From Phyto melanocephala (lineage: Eukaryota; Arthropoda; Insecta; Diptera; Rhinophoridae), in NCBI GenBank assembly GCA_941918925.1, contig OW799236.1, positions 83,106,213 to 83,170,212 on the forward strand: a DNA stretch of 64,000 nucleotides, written 5' to 3'. Below, in pieces: positions 46,501-59,570 of this stretch (positions within the stretch are counted from its first letter, which is position 1; each line of letters begins with the position of its first letter). The notes below the pieces were generated by a model. The model was not told the DNA's origin, did not search any database, and worked only from the letters and a program-made list of their open reading frames with translations. The position numbers were made by a program, and so were the translations under genes.

Positions 46501-48931
46501 TAAAATTGTTTCTGGTGATGACCAGACTAAACACCAAAGTTATTAAGAAACGCTAAATTTTATATCGCTTATCATAAACCACGTACAGAGCCGGAAATTA
46601 TTAGACAAATTGTAGTATTTTAGTTTCAAAATCATCTTCATAAGAAAATTATATTCAAAAATCTTAAAGGTGGTCCTTAGGCCATATTTACTAGTGAAAA
46701 CACTGCAGACACCAATCAAAATCTAAAGTAATATTTCATAAATTACACAATTTTATTTTCAAAGGAAAAAACAAACAAATAAGCAAGAAAATAAATATTC
46801 CATAGTGACTCATTAAAAGTTTAAAACTTTGGGAAAAAAGGAGTAAATGTAAACAATCAACACGAAATAAAATATTTGTTTGTGTGTTTTTGTATAGGCT
46901 TGAATTAAATTTCGTCTAGTTGTCAAATTTTCCGGCAACTTATTTCAATCACTTTTGTTTCATATGCTCATTTGTACGTGTATTAAAGTTTTTTTTTTAC
47001 ATTTCAACACACATAAGCCATAAATATCCGAACAGATACATAGCTCGACTTTTATTGACAACATACGCAGACTTACTTACATACAAACATACATATATTT
47101 ATGCAACAACTTCATGCATAAAATTTGTATTAAAGACCATTAGTGCGTGCCACATTCATACAGCAAACAATCAATTAATTTTCAATGTTGGCAACATTTT
47201 CTAAGAAAAAAAAACACAAATTACTATGTTTTAGTTTTTTTCTTTCGTACCACTTAGAGTTGTTGCAACAATATTTTATATTTAACAGACAAAAAATAAA
47301 TTAATGTAAAAAACTTTTAAAATATTAAGTTTCTTATTGCCATCGCGGGTGTTGTCAATTTTAAAAGCAATTAAATGTTAAAAACAAAAACTGTTAAGTT
47401 TCTTTCATATTTTATTTTTGTAGACATTAACTAATGATAAATAAAATTAAATTTAATGAGCTGCTTTCAAAAAGTGGCGCTTAAAGAAATCTGGTTTTTA
47501 GATTTGTTAGCAAATGTTAGTAGTTATTGGAAAAGAATAAACAAGTTTACTATTGAGTCTAGATTTGTTACGGGGATAGCATCAGAAATTGAAAATTGTA
47601 GCAAATAGCTGGAAAAATTATACTTTTTTAAGCTTAATTGTACTAAAATACATTGTTTTAAATTTATATTATTTTCATTTAAATTGATTAATACTATGTT
47701 CACACGCGCGCGTTAATTGTCAATTTATAATATTCTTGCAATTAAAGGAACTTATTGAGCTCAATTTACCATACTAAAAATTACTTTTATATTGAGCAAT
47801 ATATACTTAATTGTTTCGCTTATTGTCCCAATTTCGAAATACAACTCTTGAGAAGTATGTTCAGTGAGAAGAAAATTCTATAGGTGGCATTTCTAATGTC
47901 AAACAAATAAATATATTTTATGAACAGGAAACAAACTGAAGAGAAGGCATTATTTGATTTGGTATAAATACATCGTTTTTTTACTGCTCTCAAATGCTAA
48001 TGGAGTAAACTACATTGAAACAATTAAAAATATCTGTCTGAACAGGGTATAAGAATATAAAAAAATTACATTAAATTTTATTTGAGCTATAAAAAAAAGG
48101 AATTCAGTATTGAATATGTATAAACTATTTCCTTGTAAAGGAAATAAGGATACCACGTAGTAGAATTTAAATCGATTTTGAGATCACAACTAAGATTTTC
48201 ACAATTACTTACTTGATATATTTATATAATAACAATTGCAGTTTTGTCGATTCAGTAAATTCTTTGTTTGCATTAAGCCGCAAAGTATTGAATTTTTAAT
48301 CTATTTCTATCTTTGGTTTAAATTATATTTTGGTAAGAAAAGATTCTTTCCACATTTGCTGATGAATGTAAAACTAGTACTGCTCTTACAGTTTTGATGA
48401 TGCCCAGAAACCACTTATATTTGAAACTTTGTAAGATTTTAATATTTAAATATTAGCAACACTCATCATTGGTGCTTTATAAAATTACTAAAACAGAGGA
48501 GATTTCTTAATTGTATTAAGTACGCCATTGTACATTTCAAGTTTAAATAGAACCAAACAAATTAAAATTGTATCAATATTGCCATCCCTGATTTGTAATA
48601 ATTACTACCATTTTTTATTACTATCAAATTCACACAAAATAGAAAAAAAAAAAATTTTAAAAATATGAAATATTATAAAAAATTAATTTAACGTTTTAAA
48701 TATAATTAAATTTTAAATGAACCTACGACTTTTAATTGCCGAAGCGTTTAGTATACACATTTTAAATATACAAACAATCTGTAATATAAAATTAAATATA
48801 TGTATTTGTATGATTGTAAAAACCATAACAAAGTTATAAATATATTCATATTGTTTAAAAAAAATTTGGATCTGAAGTCGCTGCAAACAATATAGTGCTT
48901 CTTATTAAAATTAACAAAATAATGAATTACA
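43511..48931. other. Long unassigned region
   Basis: I see no supported gene in 5.4 kb. 43730-43960 has GCTGCTTACTGATGATG and similar CTG-rich words, as in fly intronic or regulatory DNA. 44750-46270 is less AT-rich and has frames with the look of decayed coding sequence (45512-45828), but both strands give nothing I recognise; an old retroelement is possible. 46740-48930 is strongly AT-rich; CACGCGCGCG at 47702 is a small GC island. Confidence 0.35.
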
Positions 48932-50676
48932 TTTTTTTTATACCCGCCACCAAAAAAATGGTGGGGGTATATTCATTTTGCCATTCCGTTTGTAACACAT
49001 CGAAATATCCATTTTTGATCCCATAAAGTATATATATTCTAAATCAGGGTTTGATTTGATGACGATTTAGCTATGTCCGTCCGTCTGTCCGTCTGTTAAA
49101 ACCACGATAGAGGTCGCACCGAAAAAGCTAGGGGGGCTCAAATTTTGCCAGAATCTTTCCTATAGACAAGGTTTGTTTGGTGTTGGGCTAAATCGGAATA
49201 TTAGGAAGAGAGTTATAGCTCGTAAAGCAAGAGTAGGTCGAAAAAACCGTGTCCTTCGAACATCGAATAAAATGGAATTGTGTCCAAACGCATTAACGTA
49301 GACTCATGAAACTCCGAATATATATTTAATGAGTAAAAACAATATTTTTCCATGAAAATTACTTAAATCTACGCATTAGGAAAGTAGTTATCGATCAAAA
49401 TGTACGAAAATTTATACCGCACAGTGTATTTTTCGGTATATTTAAAAACCAAAACGTCATAAAAGCAACAAAATTGGATGTACGACTCTGAAATTTTGCT
49501 CACATGGCTTTTTGGTCAAATGCTTTGTTCTAACGGAAAATAAATGTGACACACCACTTTTACGCCCACCTCCCGTATAACGTCTTACCTCAAATTCATA
49601 TAATGTCTCTACGAATAAAGATTTTAGAATAATAAAGGACTAAATTGAAACATCTAAGTTGCATTCATTGTTAAAAATAATTTCAACATGCTTCCTATTA
49701 CGCCCACTTTTCACGTTATCCACTGTTAATGAAATTTAAAAGCTCATAAAACCGACAAAATTAGAGCAATGATATTGAAATTTACCACAGACTTCCGTCT
49801 AGTTAATGTCATTGTTATGTTGGAAAGTTTAGGTGACACGCCCACTTTAACGCCTACCTCCCATATAACGGTTTATCTCAAATTCATATAATTCGTCTAT
49901 AAATAAAGATTTTGGAATAATAAAGGACTGTAGTGAACAGCACCTAAGTTGCATTTATTAGTAGAAACAACTTCAACATGCCTACTTCAACGCCCACTTT
50001 TATTGAAAGACTAAATTTACAAAAACATTTTACCAACATTTTATCGAACTTATCCAAAAAAAGTGATACATATTTTAGTATAAAGATATGATTGCATAAC
50101 GATTACTGTTAATAACAAACAAATACATTTTGTGCTATAAATTGGGTTATTTCCCGGGAATTTGAGTTATTTAATCTTCCCGATTTCCCGGGATTATCTT
50201 TCGGGATCCCGTGAAAATAAAAAAGGTGGCTACGATTTGAAAGCAGATGTTTATATTGTTTGTATTGAAATTGAATTCTAATGATTTTATTTTTGATCTC
50301 ATCTCTGAAGTACCTGTATTTTTGTTTTTTTGTGCTCATATTTGATCTCGTATCTAGAGAATAATTTTTTTTTTCATTAAATAATATTTTTACTCAATTT
50401 ATATTTTAAATTCAAGTTTCTTTATTGATTTTAATAGTTTTGAAGTTTTTTTTTACATTATAAACTATTTTATGCTTTTTAATAAAAAGTTTTTTTTATT
50501 TAAAAACAAATTTACTTTTTATTTGTTTTGCTGCGGGATTCCGAGATATTTAAAAATAAATCTCGCATTTCCGGGAAACAAAAATTTTCGAGAAAAAAGC
50601 CCTAGCTACAAAAGAACGGTAAACTGGTGGTGGGTATAAAAGTTTCGGCACAGCCGAATATAGTGCTCTTACTTGT
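48932..50676 (+). mobile_element. INE-1/DINE-1-like element, complete (1.75 kb)
   Basis: The 5' end is TTTTATACCCGCCACC with an inverted GGTGGGGGTATA forming a terminal hairpin, then GCCATTCCGTTTGTAACACA, GATCCCATAAAGTATATAT and GTCCGTCCGTCTGTCCGTCT, the canonical order of Drosophila INE-1/DINE-1. The 3' end is GGTGGTGGGTATAAAAG and TTCGGCACAGCCGAA (perfect stem, 50644-50658), then TATAGTGCTCTTACTTGTT. The middle holds two imperfect direct repeats about 290 bp apart (49562-49692 and 49851-49983) with ACGCCCAC(C/T) and AATAATAAAGGACT phrases. Helentron-type non-autonomous element, no coding capacity; the longest copy of the family here. Confidence 0.82.
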
Positions 50677-53050
50677 TATTATTTATAGTTAAAAAAGCCA
50701 AATTTAAGAGTTACCACGCACAAAAAGCAATTACACAAAATTTAGAAATTGCAATCTTACTGAGATGGCCTTTATTACAATAATTAGTTACTTAATCTTG
50801 TTTTAGTCTCTTTATGTTTATACTGTGACACTGGTTCGAGAATTTTCCAAACGATTTCAATTTTAGAGATAGTTAGTTTTCAAACATTTCGAAAGTATTC
50901 TATTAGATGTGAATTGTTCATTATTCCTATGTTGCGAAAGCTTTAAAATAAAATCAGAAGTAAACTAAAGAAAATTAAAAAAAAAATTTAAATGTGAGTC
51001 AATTAATTTAAATTAAACTAATGAAATTAAAATCTAATCAAACTAATTCTAAAACGGTGCTACTGGCTTTGGCCTGTTGGTCCCGAGTAGGCATAAACTT
51101 CACATTTCTCGAAGTTGGCTAATCGTTCAAGATATAGCAACTTTAATTTAAATCTTGGGCTATTGTGTTTCTATAAACCTCATAATTTTTCTTCTAAATC
51201 ACTTTACAAGTTTTATATATGTGAGATTGCAATTTGGGAGACAGTATTCTCTTCCGTTGTAGTTAGTTACTATATAATTAGCTGGCCTTCGTAAGAACCT
51301 CCAAAATTTGTTGTACGATTATGTCTGGTCTTTATTCAAATCACCAATAGTTTTTTTTTCAGCCACGTACAAATTCATAAACTTCATTGAAATCTCTTTG
51401 TTCTCCATCAGAATTTTCATTGTGCTCCACTGCTGTCGTAGGCTTGGTACAAATTCTAAATTACCAGGCAACTTAAACTCTGTTCCGAAGGTATTTTTTG
51501 CAGATGTTTGTGAGGTACGTCATGAGCAGCTGATCCGGATCTCAATAGAAATTTTAATATGTGCTTATCCCGGTCTCTTTTATGTTTTTAGTTCACATAT
51601 TTCCTGGAATATGGCAGACTAAAAATTTCTTCTCTGATCAGACTGTAGTTTTCAGTTCTAAGATACACTAAGTTGTCCAAAAACACATTTACCATTGTTT
51701 TATCCTTCTGGTTTAATGGTGCGCAGACTTCTGGTAATTTTCTAAGATAATCCTAAAATAATCTTTCCTCGTTGACGGAAAGCGAATTGCTCTATCCATT
51801 GCTAAAATGGATTACCTGCAATAAAATCATGTCACGTTTCACAACATATTCTTACTAAGCTTTTGATTGACATTAATTGAGCGCAGTTTGCTATCGCTAT
51901 AGATTGTTGATATCCGACCCAGCTGAAACGTTACTTTATTTTTTTCTATGGTTAATGTTACAACAAGTTGAATACCTCCCGGATTGTCACGCAACTTCTT
52001 AAGTATTTCTTTAATTTTAGACAACAGCATTAAAATTAAAATTTTCGCCATTTTGCCATACTCGAAAAAAGTTGGCATTCGAGTTCTCACAATTATTTCT
52101 CATTTAGTTATTTGATTACTTATTATTTCATTTAACTGGATTGCAACCACTTATTTAAACGTTATATTCTTAACACAAACCTTAATTAGAAAACTCCTGC
52201 TCTACATGCCGATGACTCATTTATCTTTTGGCACACATCATATGTCGTTCTATTCAAATTTTCGACATATAATAAATTTGTTTTCAATTTTGGCAACAAA
52301 AATAAAACTTAATTCATTTAAACTCAACAAATAAACAACAAATTGTATGTAATCGTTAAAATAAGGTAAATAAATGCAATAACATTTATATAAAATAAAT
52401 AAAACAACCTGATTTACGAAAATAAAATAATAATGAAACAAAAAACAACATGTAAAATATAATGCAACGAAAATTCTCAAGTGAATTGCTTTAACAAACT
52501 TTAGAGAATCGGGTAAAAAACACGCAAATTAACTTAAAGTATAGACCACTAAGCAGAAAAAAACTTTAAAAAAAACACGAAAGCAAAAACCTTTATAACG
52601 ACCTTACGAGCCAACATACATGCACACATATATACATACATATGTATGTACTATATGCATTTATGTTTGTAGGTTTAAGCAAGAAAAGCGCCAGAAGCCA
52701 CGACACTAAAACAACACACCACCAAAATGTAGGTACTTGAGGAAACACAGTACTTTAAAGGAAAGCAAGAATACATCGACAATATTTTAAATTTGTTGTC
52801 AAAAATCTTAGCTTTTAAAATTGTTGTTCAATTGACATTACAGAACAACAAACATCTGGCAGAATATTATTTAGTACAGGGTTGGACAACTTGTAAGGAC
52901 TGATTTTGTTGTGATGAAATTCCATTAACGTGTATAAATTTTTTTTATGAATTAAATGAATGTTTTCGATATTTTTAATTTATATAAGCAGTTGTTTTTT
53001 GTGTTGAGCTTGAGATCACTTTCTTTTATAAAAAATAGTTTTAATTTTAT
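50677..53050. other. Unassigned region with possible decayed coding sequence
   Basis: 51100-52090 is less AT-rich; minus-strand frames include EFKLPGNLEFVPSLRQQWST (about 51500-51440) and LRDNPGGIQLVVTLTIE (51990-51940), which look like fragments of a protein but match no domain I know. An old LTR retroelement is my best guess, at low confidence. 52100-52850 is AT-rich with an imperfect palindrome of ATACATACATATGTATGTA at 52631-52649. Confidence 0.35.
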
Positions 53051-53095
53051 TTTCCGATATTTCGCTACCACATTGGGTAGCTTCTTCAGGGAAAG
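53051..53095 (-). ncRNA. Hammerhead-ribozyme-like motif of a Penelope-like element terminus
   Basis: On the minus strand: CTTTCC, CTGAAGA, A, GCTACC-CAATGT-GGTAGC, GAAA, TATC, GGAAA. The core CUGANGA and GAAA boxes are intact, stem I (TTTCC with GGAAA) and stem II (6 bp) are perfect, and stem III is reduced to the minimum, as reported for Penelope-like elements. As in the motif at 30713-30752, one extra base sits between the core box and stem II. No reverse transcriptase or GIY-YIG gene is adjacent. Confidence 0.5.
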
Positions 53096-53550
53096 TTTTT
53101 ACAATTTTTAACAATTAACAATTAAAATAATAGAATTCTATTATTTTAATTTTTTTTTTATAATTTTCAAATGAATTATAAAATCGTCAAATTTGCTTAA
53201 GCTAATTGTAGAAAAATATATCCTTCAAATGACTTCCGTTTCCGTGTCATCTCAAGACGTTTTCCATAACATTGTGAAACGAATCTGGATTTTTTTTGTA
53301 ATTTCTATGCGAATATTCTGCTATGCTTTCTATAATTTCTGAGTTGTTGACGAATAAACACAAGTCAGTTGTTGTAAGAAGCCTATTAAGAACTCAGTTT
53401 TGTTAATCGTTAGAATCGAGGTGGCCTCACAAAATCATCATTTTTTTTAATTGTTTGTTAATCAAAGAGTTTCGACAGAATCGCCATTACTATTATTATT
53501 GATTGAGCCCACAGTATCAGAAATAGCTTCTGCCTCTTCAAAATCATTTT
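53096..53550. other. Unassigned AT-rich DNA
   Basis: A palindrome AATAATAGAATTCTATTATT is at 53128-53147. Otherwise unassigned; may be flank of the Penelope fragment. Confidence 0.35.
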
Positions 53551-53830
53551 AAACAAGTAAGAGTGCTATATTCGGCCGTGCCGAATCTGATAATTCCCTT
53601 CACCATCATGTACATAGGTAAATTCCAGAGGCAGTCGCGTTTATTTGCTCGTATCTCAGAAAGTTATAGGGCAATTTTGCTGAGTTTCAATAGAAATTCA
53701 TTCCGGATATTTCAAAAAGATTGATAGCATACACAGGTCTATGTTGCTTCTAAAAGTTGATTTCAACCAACACACGGACAGCCGGACAGATGAACATTCC
53801 GCACAAAACTGTAAATAAACCATAACTCTG
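53551..53830 (-). mobile_element. INE-1/DINE-1-like element, 5'-truncated
   Basis: The 3' end on the minus strand has the intact hairpin TTCGGCACGGCCGAA (inverse of 53571-53585, followed by TATAGCACTCTTACTTGTTT). The inner part has GTTGAAATCAACTTTTAGAA and GTCCGGCTGTCCGTGTGT, and the element breaks off there, so the INE-1 5' half is missing. Confidence 0.7.
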
Positions 53831-54079
53831 TCTGCCAAAATTCTACAGAAGCAACGTGTCTTAGAGCATATAGTAGCTGATGTACTGCTCTCCCAAATTC
53901 TGGAGTTCATTCTAGTTACATAAATGGTCACCAAATAAGGACTTTTAAGCTTTGACAGTTCATAAAGACTACAGTTATAATTGGAGTGAAACTTATCGAA
54001 TTGACTATAATTATGCTGTTTGTCTTCCTAAATCACCACAAATGGCTATAGACTTTAACAACACATGCAAATTATCAAA
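53831..54079. other. Unassigned AT-rich DNA
   Basis: Nothing recognised between the DINE-like element and the mariner-type relic. Confidence 0.3.
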
Positions 54080-54480
54080 ATGATTTATTAAAATTGAGGT
54101 GCTTTTCGGTCAACGTTCTTCGAAACGTTTCATCAAAAAACAATCTTCAACGAAAAGGCCTATTTATGGATTATTGGATGCGTTAGTAAAACAAAAATGT
54201 ATAATTTGGAAGGATAACAATATTCCTTAAATGTCTCTATTTACTATAGATTTTGGGCTTCCGTTGTCATCGGTTCAATTTTGTTTGAGAACGACGTTAA
54301 TCAGACAATCACCATTAATTCTTTTAGCCTAAATTGGATTATATGGGCACCAACAATAAATATGTGATGAATGATAGAATTTTTTTACGCACCACACAGC
54401 TAATGCCACTTTTGAGAGCAGAGTTATTATATGATGTGAACTCGCTACCGAGATAATGCGATCTGACCCTGTTAGTTACA
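54080..54480 (+). pseudogene. mariner-type transposase relic
   Basis: Scattered frames give KQKCIIWKDNN (54190-54223; usual NKQNCRIW), ASVVIGSILFENDVNQTITI (54255-54310; usual GGIIGPYFFENDANQAVTV) and HHTANATFESRVI (54390-54430), the segment just after the third aspartate. Several stops separate them. It is more degraded than 34260-34670; no TIRs were found. Confidence 0.5.
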
Positions 54481-56194
54481 GATTTATGAGAAAAAGCCAA
54501 AAACGACAGCAGATCACAAAGTCATAACACGTGCAATCAGTCAAATTTAGAATAATTTACGTGTCAGAGTCATAGAAAATTAGAAGTTTCGGATGCACGC
54601 CACCCAGCAAAGCATTGACTAACATTTTCAACATTATTTCAAACTTAAGGACATTGATAGGTTTTTAACGAGTAAAAAGCTGTTTATGGTATTTCAAACG
54701 CACTTAGTTTTATTTAACTTTAAGGAGAGCTGAAAAGACTTGTTAAAAATTTAAATTTTTAAATAGTTTTTCATAAGGTTAGACGAGCCTGTTTTGACTC
54801 CAATACATTTTCTATTTAACTAGATTTTTCGATTCACCTTCAATTTCAAAATTATATATATATAAATCGAATTTAAGGAATTATTAAAAACTAATTTAGA
54901 ACATTCTTCAAAAATTTAAAAAAAAAATAAATGAATTCTCTACCATTTCTGCAATTTGGCTGCATGCGATTTTTGTTCAAGTTGCTTTAGTTGTAGTTTG
55001 ATGTTTGAGTTTTTCTTGCAACATGTCAAAATAAATCAATTGATTGATCTTGTTTTATTTATGTCCATTACAATTTCAATCAATGAGCATCAATTGTAAG
55101 TGCAGAGCAACTACGCTGGTAAAGAAAATCATGCAAAAAAATAAATAAAACGCGTTTTTCTTATGCGTCATGTGAAAAGCAGAAAAAAACAAGAGGGTAT
55201 CGCTTTAAACTTTTTAACGTTCGTTTGGACGTTTACCCTGTTTTTTAAGACATCGTTTTGGTTTTTTTTCGTTGCTTAGAAGATCATGTGCCTTTTCAAG
55301 CGGCAAACAAACAAATTGAGTTTAATTGAAACTACACTCAAGCATATCACACATAAGCACATATACACACACACTTAAAATAACAAGATTTTTTTTATTC
55401 GTTTTTGTTTTCTAAATATTGGACCCACCGCACCAATACTGCAATATTTATTCTAAAAGTTTAAAAGTCCACCAACGTCAACCTCCAACAAAATCTATTT
55501 ATCCATCACCATGATTTAACTCAAGGAATTTCTTTACAACTTTAGAGATACCATTTGTACACACATAAGAGCTTGTTGTTGGCGGTAGTTTTGTTTAGAT
55601 TTAGTTTTTTTTTTTTTTTTTATTTTATCAAAAGTAGAAACAGAGTGTCGAGAGAGAGAGAGGAGGCCTACAAACAAATGCATTAATGTTCGTTGCAAGT
55701 AAACGTATTCGTTGTGGTGGTTCTGGTTTACAACATTCGATCAGCCATATTTGGTAGCATGTGAACTATTTGCCAATTTAATCATAATTGCCTCTCAAAC
55801 GCTGCATCATGATTGTTATTTGTTGTTTTTCATTCTTTTATTTTAAAGTGATTTTTCTTATGTCCCGTCAATGGATTTATTGATTTTAATGAGTTAAATA
55901 TTTGTTTTATTATATTTCTTTTTTTAGAAAAAAAAAAACTGATTTAATGTGATTTAAATTAACTTGTTTTTAAGGAACGAAACTATTTTGTTATTAAAAT
56001 TTGTCAATTATTATAGATTTTTTATAACTAACATGGTATTGTCCGTATGTCTGCGTATTTCCTTCTTGCGCGAGTGCTGCAATGATATTTTACACATTAG
56101 AAAGTTTATAATTTATAATTATATCTAACATATTTGAAAAGTGCCTTATGAAAACTTTTATGAATATTTTTTTTTCTTTAAATAAAACAAAAGC
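54481..56194. other. Unassigned non-coding DNA
   Basis: Nothing recognised as an element or gene. 55190-55770 is less AT-rich and has a (GA)n run at 55651-55664; this and 54950-55120 look like single-copy intronic sequence. Confidence 0.4.
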
Positions 56195-56385
56195 GGAAAT
56201 CACCCTTCGTTGGAAACAGATCATGCAAATGTTGCAGATCTTGCAAGTCTAGTATATATTCTATTGCAAACGTTGCTTTTGAAAATTTTCAACTATTTTT
56301 AGTATTGGAAATATGTAAGTGCTTGTGTAAATGTAATTTGAGTGTATATTAATTTTGTGGTATTGCAAACTTTGGAATCGGACAA
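56195..56385. mobile_element. MITE family B, copy 2 (right end lost)
   Basis: CACCCTTCGTTGGAAACAGATCATG and AATGTTGCAGATCTTGCAAG match the left end of 20881-21106 (and its right end in inverse), followed by the same middle. The right TIR is missing after about 56385. Confidence 0.65.
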
Positions 56386-58812
56386 GTTCACAAATCTACT
56401 GTCCAATTAGATTATAAAGAAACAGTTGCTTACGATCTAGAAAATAAAAACTCTTAGAGCAGAGATACTCAACTAAAGTAAACTGTCCTGGATTGGTCAC
56501 AGTTGACCAATAATGACGCATTAAAGTAGAATCCCTCAAGGACATTGTAGAACAGGTCCCCTCCATAACACCTGATAATGATCAATTAAAACTTGTATTG
56601 AAAAAAATTGCTAACAAATTCTTCAACTAACAAAATAAAAAACAACTTGAATCAAATACAATGTATTTCTATTTATACGCCAACACAATAACTACTTCAA
56701 TATAATCCACTTTTACATTACTATTACAACTCCAGATATATCATACCTTTGCCTATTTACATGTGTACAATACTTATCTATCTACGATCATACATTTTGG
56801 TATTAACAAAAAAAAAAAAAAAATTTTACAAAGATCATCCAAACAAACAAAAAAATACACTTTGACTTGCCATTACAGACAATCAACATTCACGTGCACA
56901 GATATTCGTACATTTCAAGTGATAAATAAATTCTGGCATTAACATGCCATATATTTTCATTATGGGCGACACAGAAAATCATGTTTTATTTCGTCACAAG
57001 TGGATTTAAATAATAAAATGTGTCTAAGATCACATAAACATACATGGTTTTGGAAAAAGGGGCATAAAAAAGGAAGAAATATTTATTTAAAGTAGACTGC
57101 GTATTTGTAAATCTAAACGAAGTAAATGCTCTCTACAGTTTAGTTTTGATGAAAATGTTAACAATAGAATAATAATACGACAAATTTTTTATTTATACAA
57201 ATTAAAAAAACCCAAAATATTTTCTTATAAAAAGGATTTCTTTTTAATTCTATTTTCTATTTACATACACAGCCTAATAATTGTCTTAAGTACAGCAATT
57301 TTTTTTCTAAATATGTTAAACTAAATTCAAATTTCCACAAATTCTTTATAGAAATTCTTTGTAATTTTTTCCAAACACCCTACACAGATTTCGAACAAAG
57401 CTCCGTACTCAAGTGAGTGTAATTTAGTTTTTATACTGCAACTTTTACTTGTTGCATTTCCTTTTTTTGCTTGCTACCTTAAATTATGTTGGCGATATTA
57501 TTATTGTAACACACACGCACACTATCATTCCACTAGTGTGTGTATTAATAAAGTCTGCTTAACATTTCACACTTACCGGGGGATTTTGATATTGTTTATG
57601 ATCATTTTGTTTTATATCGCATAAACTTGGCAAAATTGTGAAATGTAAAAGGGTTTACATACACTTTGTTGTGGTTGTTGCCGTTTGTCCATTGTTGCAT
57701 GAGTAACAGGTCCTCCTCTACACATGTCGAAAATAAATGTAACCCAGCAAATCATATAGCAACCAAACTGCAACGGAACTTGTGAATAAGTTAATATTAA
57801 TAATGGATTTTAAGTTTTTCTTAATTTTTTGTATAATAATGTAAATAAAATATGAGTTTTAAATTAGTTTTAAGCAATGCTTGATAAACTGTTTCTTAAG
57901 TATTCACAACATTACTGTGCCAAAAAGGAAAAACTGTTTAAGTCAACATAAGCTATAAATGATATAATCACATCATTCCAATTCTGGAATTCAAAACAAC
58001 CTTCAGGCAAATTTTCAATTATTCTGGACAAGTTTACAGGAAGTTATAGCGTAAAAGTTTATTCCCTAAATTTTTTCAAAGAACAATATCATTTGAATTA
58101 GTAATTTATTAAAACTAATAGTTTGGCTTTATATAGGATAATGACTATGCTATTTCATTTGTAGAGTATTAATTTTTAAAATTTAAAATTTTTGTTAGTA
58201 ATTTCCATACAAAAAAAATAATATGACTTTACACATTTGTTTCCTATGTATAAGAAATTGTTTATGTTATACTTTTAACCATACTGTCTCTCAGAGAGAA
58301 TTTCTTCGCTTCTCACCTCTCAGAGAGAATATTTTCTATTTTCTTCTTTCCTGTATACATACAATTTTTAACAGCGTCATCTCTTTGTCTTCTTTCTTGT
58401 ATTAAATACATAATTTGTTAATAAAAGGTGTTCAAAGTCACTAGTCATATTAATATGAATTATATGACATAGTACAATATGAGAGTCTACTTTGAATTGG
58501 CCCATTGTGAATGCAGACATAAGCAGTTTTTCCTTATTGACACAGAAATATTTCACGCAGCAATATAAAAGGTATTAATTTAATTTAAAAAAAATAAGTT
58601 GTTTGAAAGATAATTCAAACCAAGGCTAATTGAAAACATCAACAATACAATTTCATTGGGTGTGCTAAAATGCCGGATATGTTTGGTTTATGTTTGTATT
58701 ACGTTTTTGTAACTCAGCGAATGAAAATTTTTAAAATTTTTATTTTGTTTTTTTACGTTGCCTAAGATTTGGTAGTCTGTCATAAATTTGATTTGCGATC
58801 TTCATCATTGCG
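56386..58812. other. Unassigned non-coding DNA
   Basis: No gene is visible. Two copies of CTCTCAGAGAGAAT lie at 58287 and 58318; the GAGAG words could be GAGA-factor sites, but the small number makes this speculative. 57400-57720 is less AT-rich. Confidence 0.35.
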
Positions 58813-58833
58813 TAACCTAACCTAACCTAACCC
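58813..58833 (+). repeat. (AACCT)n tract
   Basis: About four tandem AACCT units. The same pentamer closes the non-LTR element at 61077-61099, so this is probably the tail of another copy whose body I cannot see. Confidence 0.7.
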
Positions 58834-58894
58834 ACTTTAGCTTTTGTATTTTTGTAGCTTCACATTCTGTAAAAGTATGTGAATATGGATAACC

Positions 58895-59570
58895 ATTTTC
58901 ACTTGAAGTTCTTCATTATTCATTTCCGACTCCTCAAATTTTATAAAAGCTTATGAATAGTGAAGTCAATTGATGTTTGTCCGACTGTCCGTGTGTATGT
59001 TGAAGTCAATTTTTTGAAACCTCCCCACATCGACAAGGCCCAAGATGTGTTATCAAGAATACTCAGGAGCAGACCAATATTAAAAATCAGTCCAATCGCT
59101 TTGTAACTTTTTGAGATATAAGCAAATAATCAAGACTACCTTTGTTTTTTCCCATATTCTTTCTATTAAAATCAAAGTTTTTCAGTCCTAGGATAATTTA
59201 TAGACTCGTTAATGGGTACTTAAAGACATAATATTTGTGAAAAGTTTTAGACAAATCGGTTATAAATCCAATGTTAAAGACAAAAATTATTTGGAAAACT
59301 ATATATTTATACTTTTTTTTAAATATATAAAATTTTTCATGCTCTTAAAATTTTAATATCTGAAAAAAAACAACAAATGGTTGGAGACTCACTGAGATAT
59401 AAACACCAAAGTACAACTGCTTCCGTGTTTTTCCGAAATTATACCATCGAGAGAGTAAATATGAATATTAAAGCTGTAGAATACAGTAAAATATGTAAAA
59501 ACTAAACCTAAGTGTATAATGGTGAAGGGTATTTAGTGATTTGGTACGGCCAATTATAGCACGTGTTTTT
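58895..59570 (+). mobile_element. INE-1/DINE-1-like element, old copy
   Basis: Starts near CATTTCCGACTCCTCAAATT, then AAAGCTTATGAATAGTGAAG, TGTCCGACTGTCCGTGTG and TTGAAGTCAATTTTTTGAAA. It ends with GGTGAAGGGTATTTAGTGA and a decayed hairpin TTGGTACGGCCAATTATAGC at 59541-59560. Its interior aligns with 19150-19450. Confidence 0.65.

Noticed and set aside
58813..58833. Telomere or subtelomere (TTAGG-type repeat)
   Set aside because: Only about four units, internal, and the same pentamer is the tail of a non-LTR element; no terminal array.
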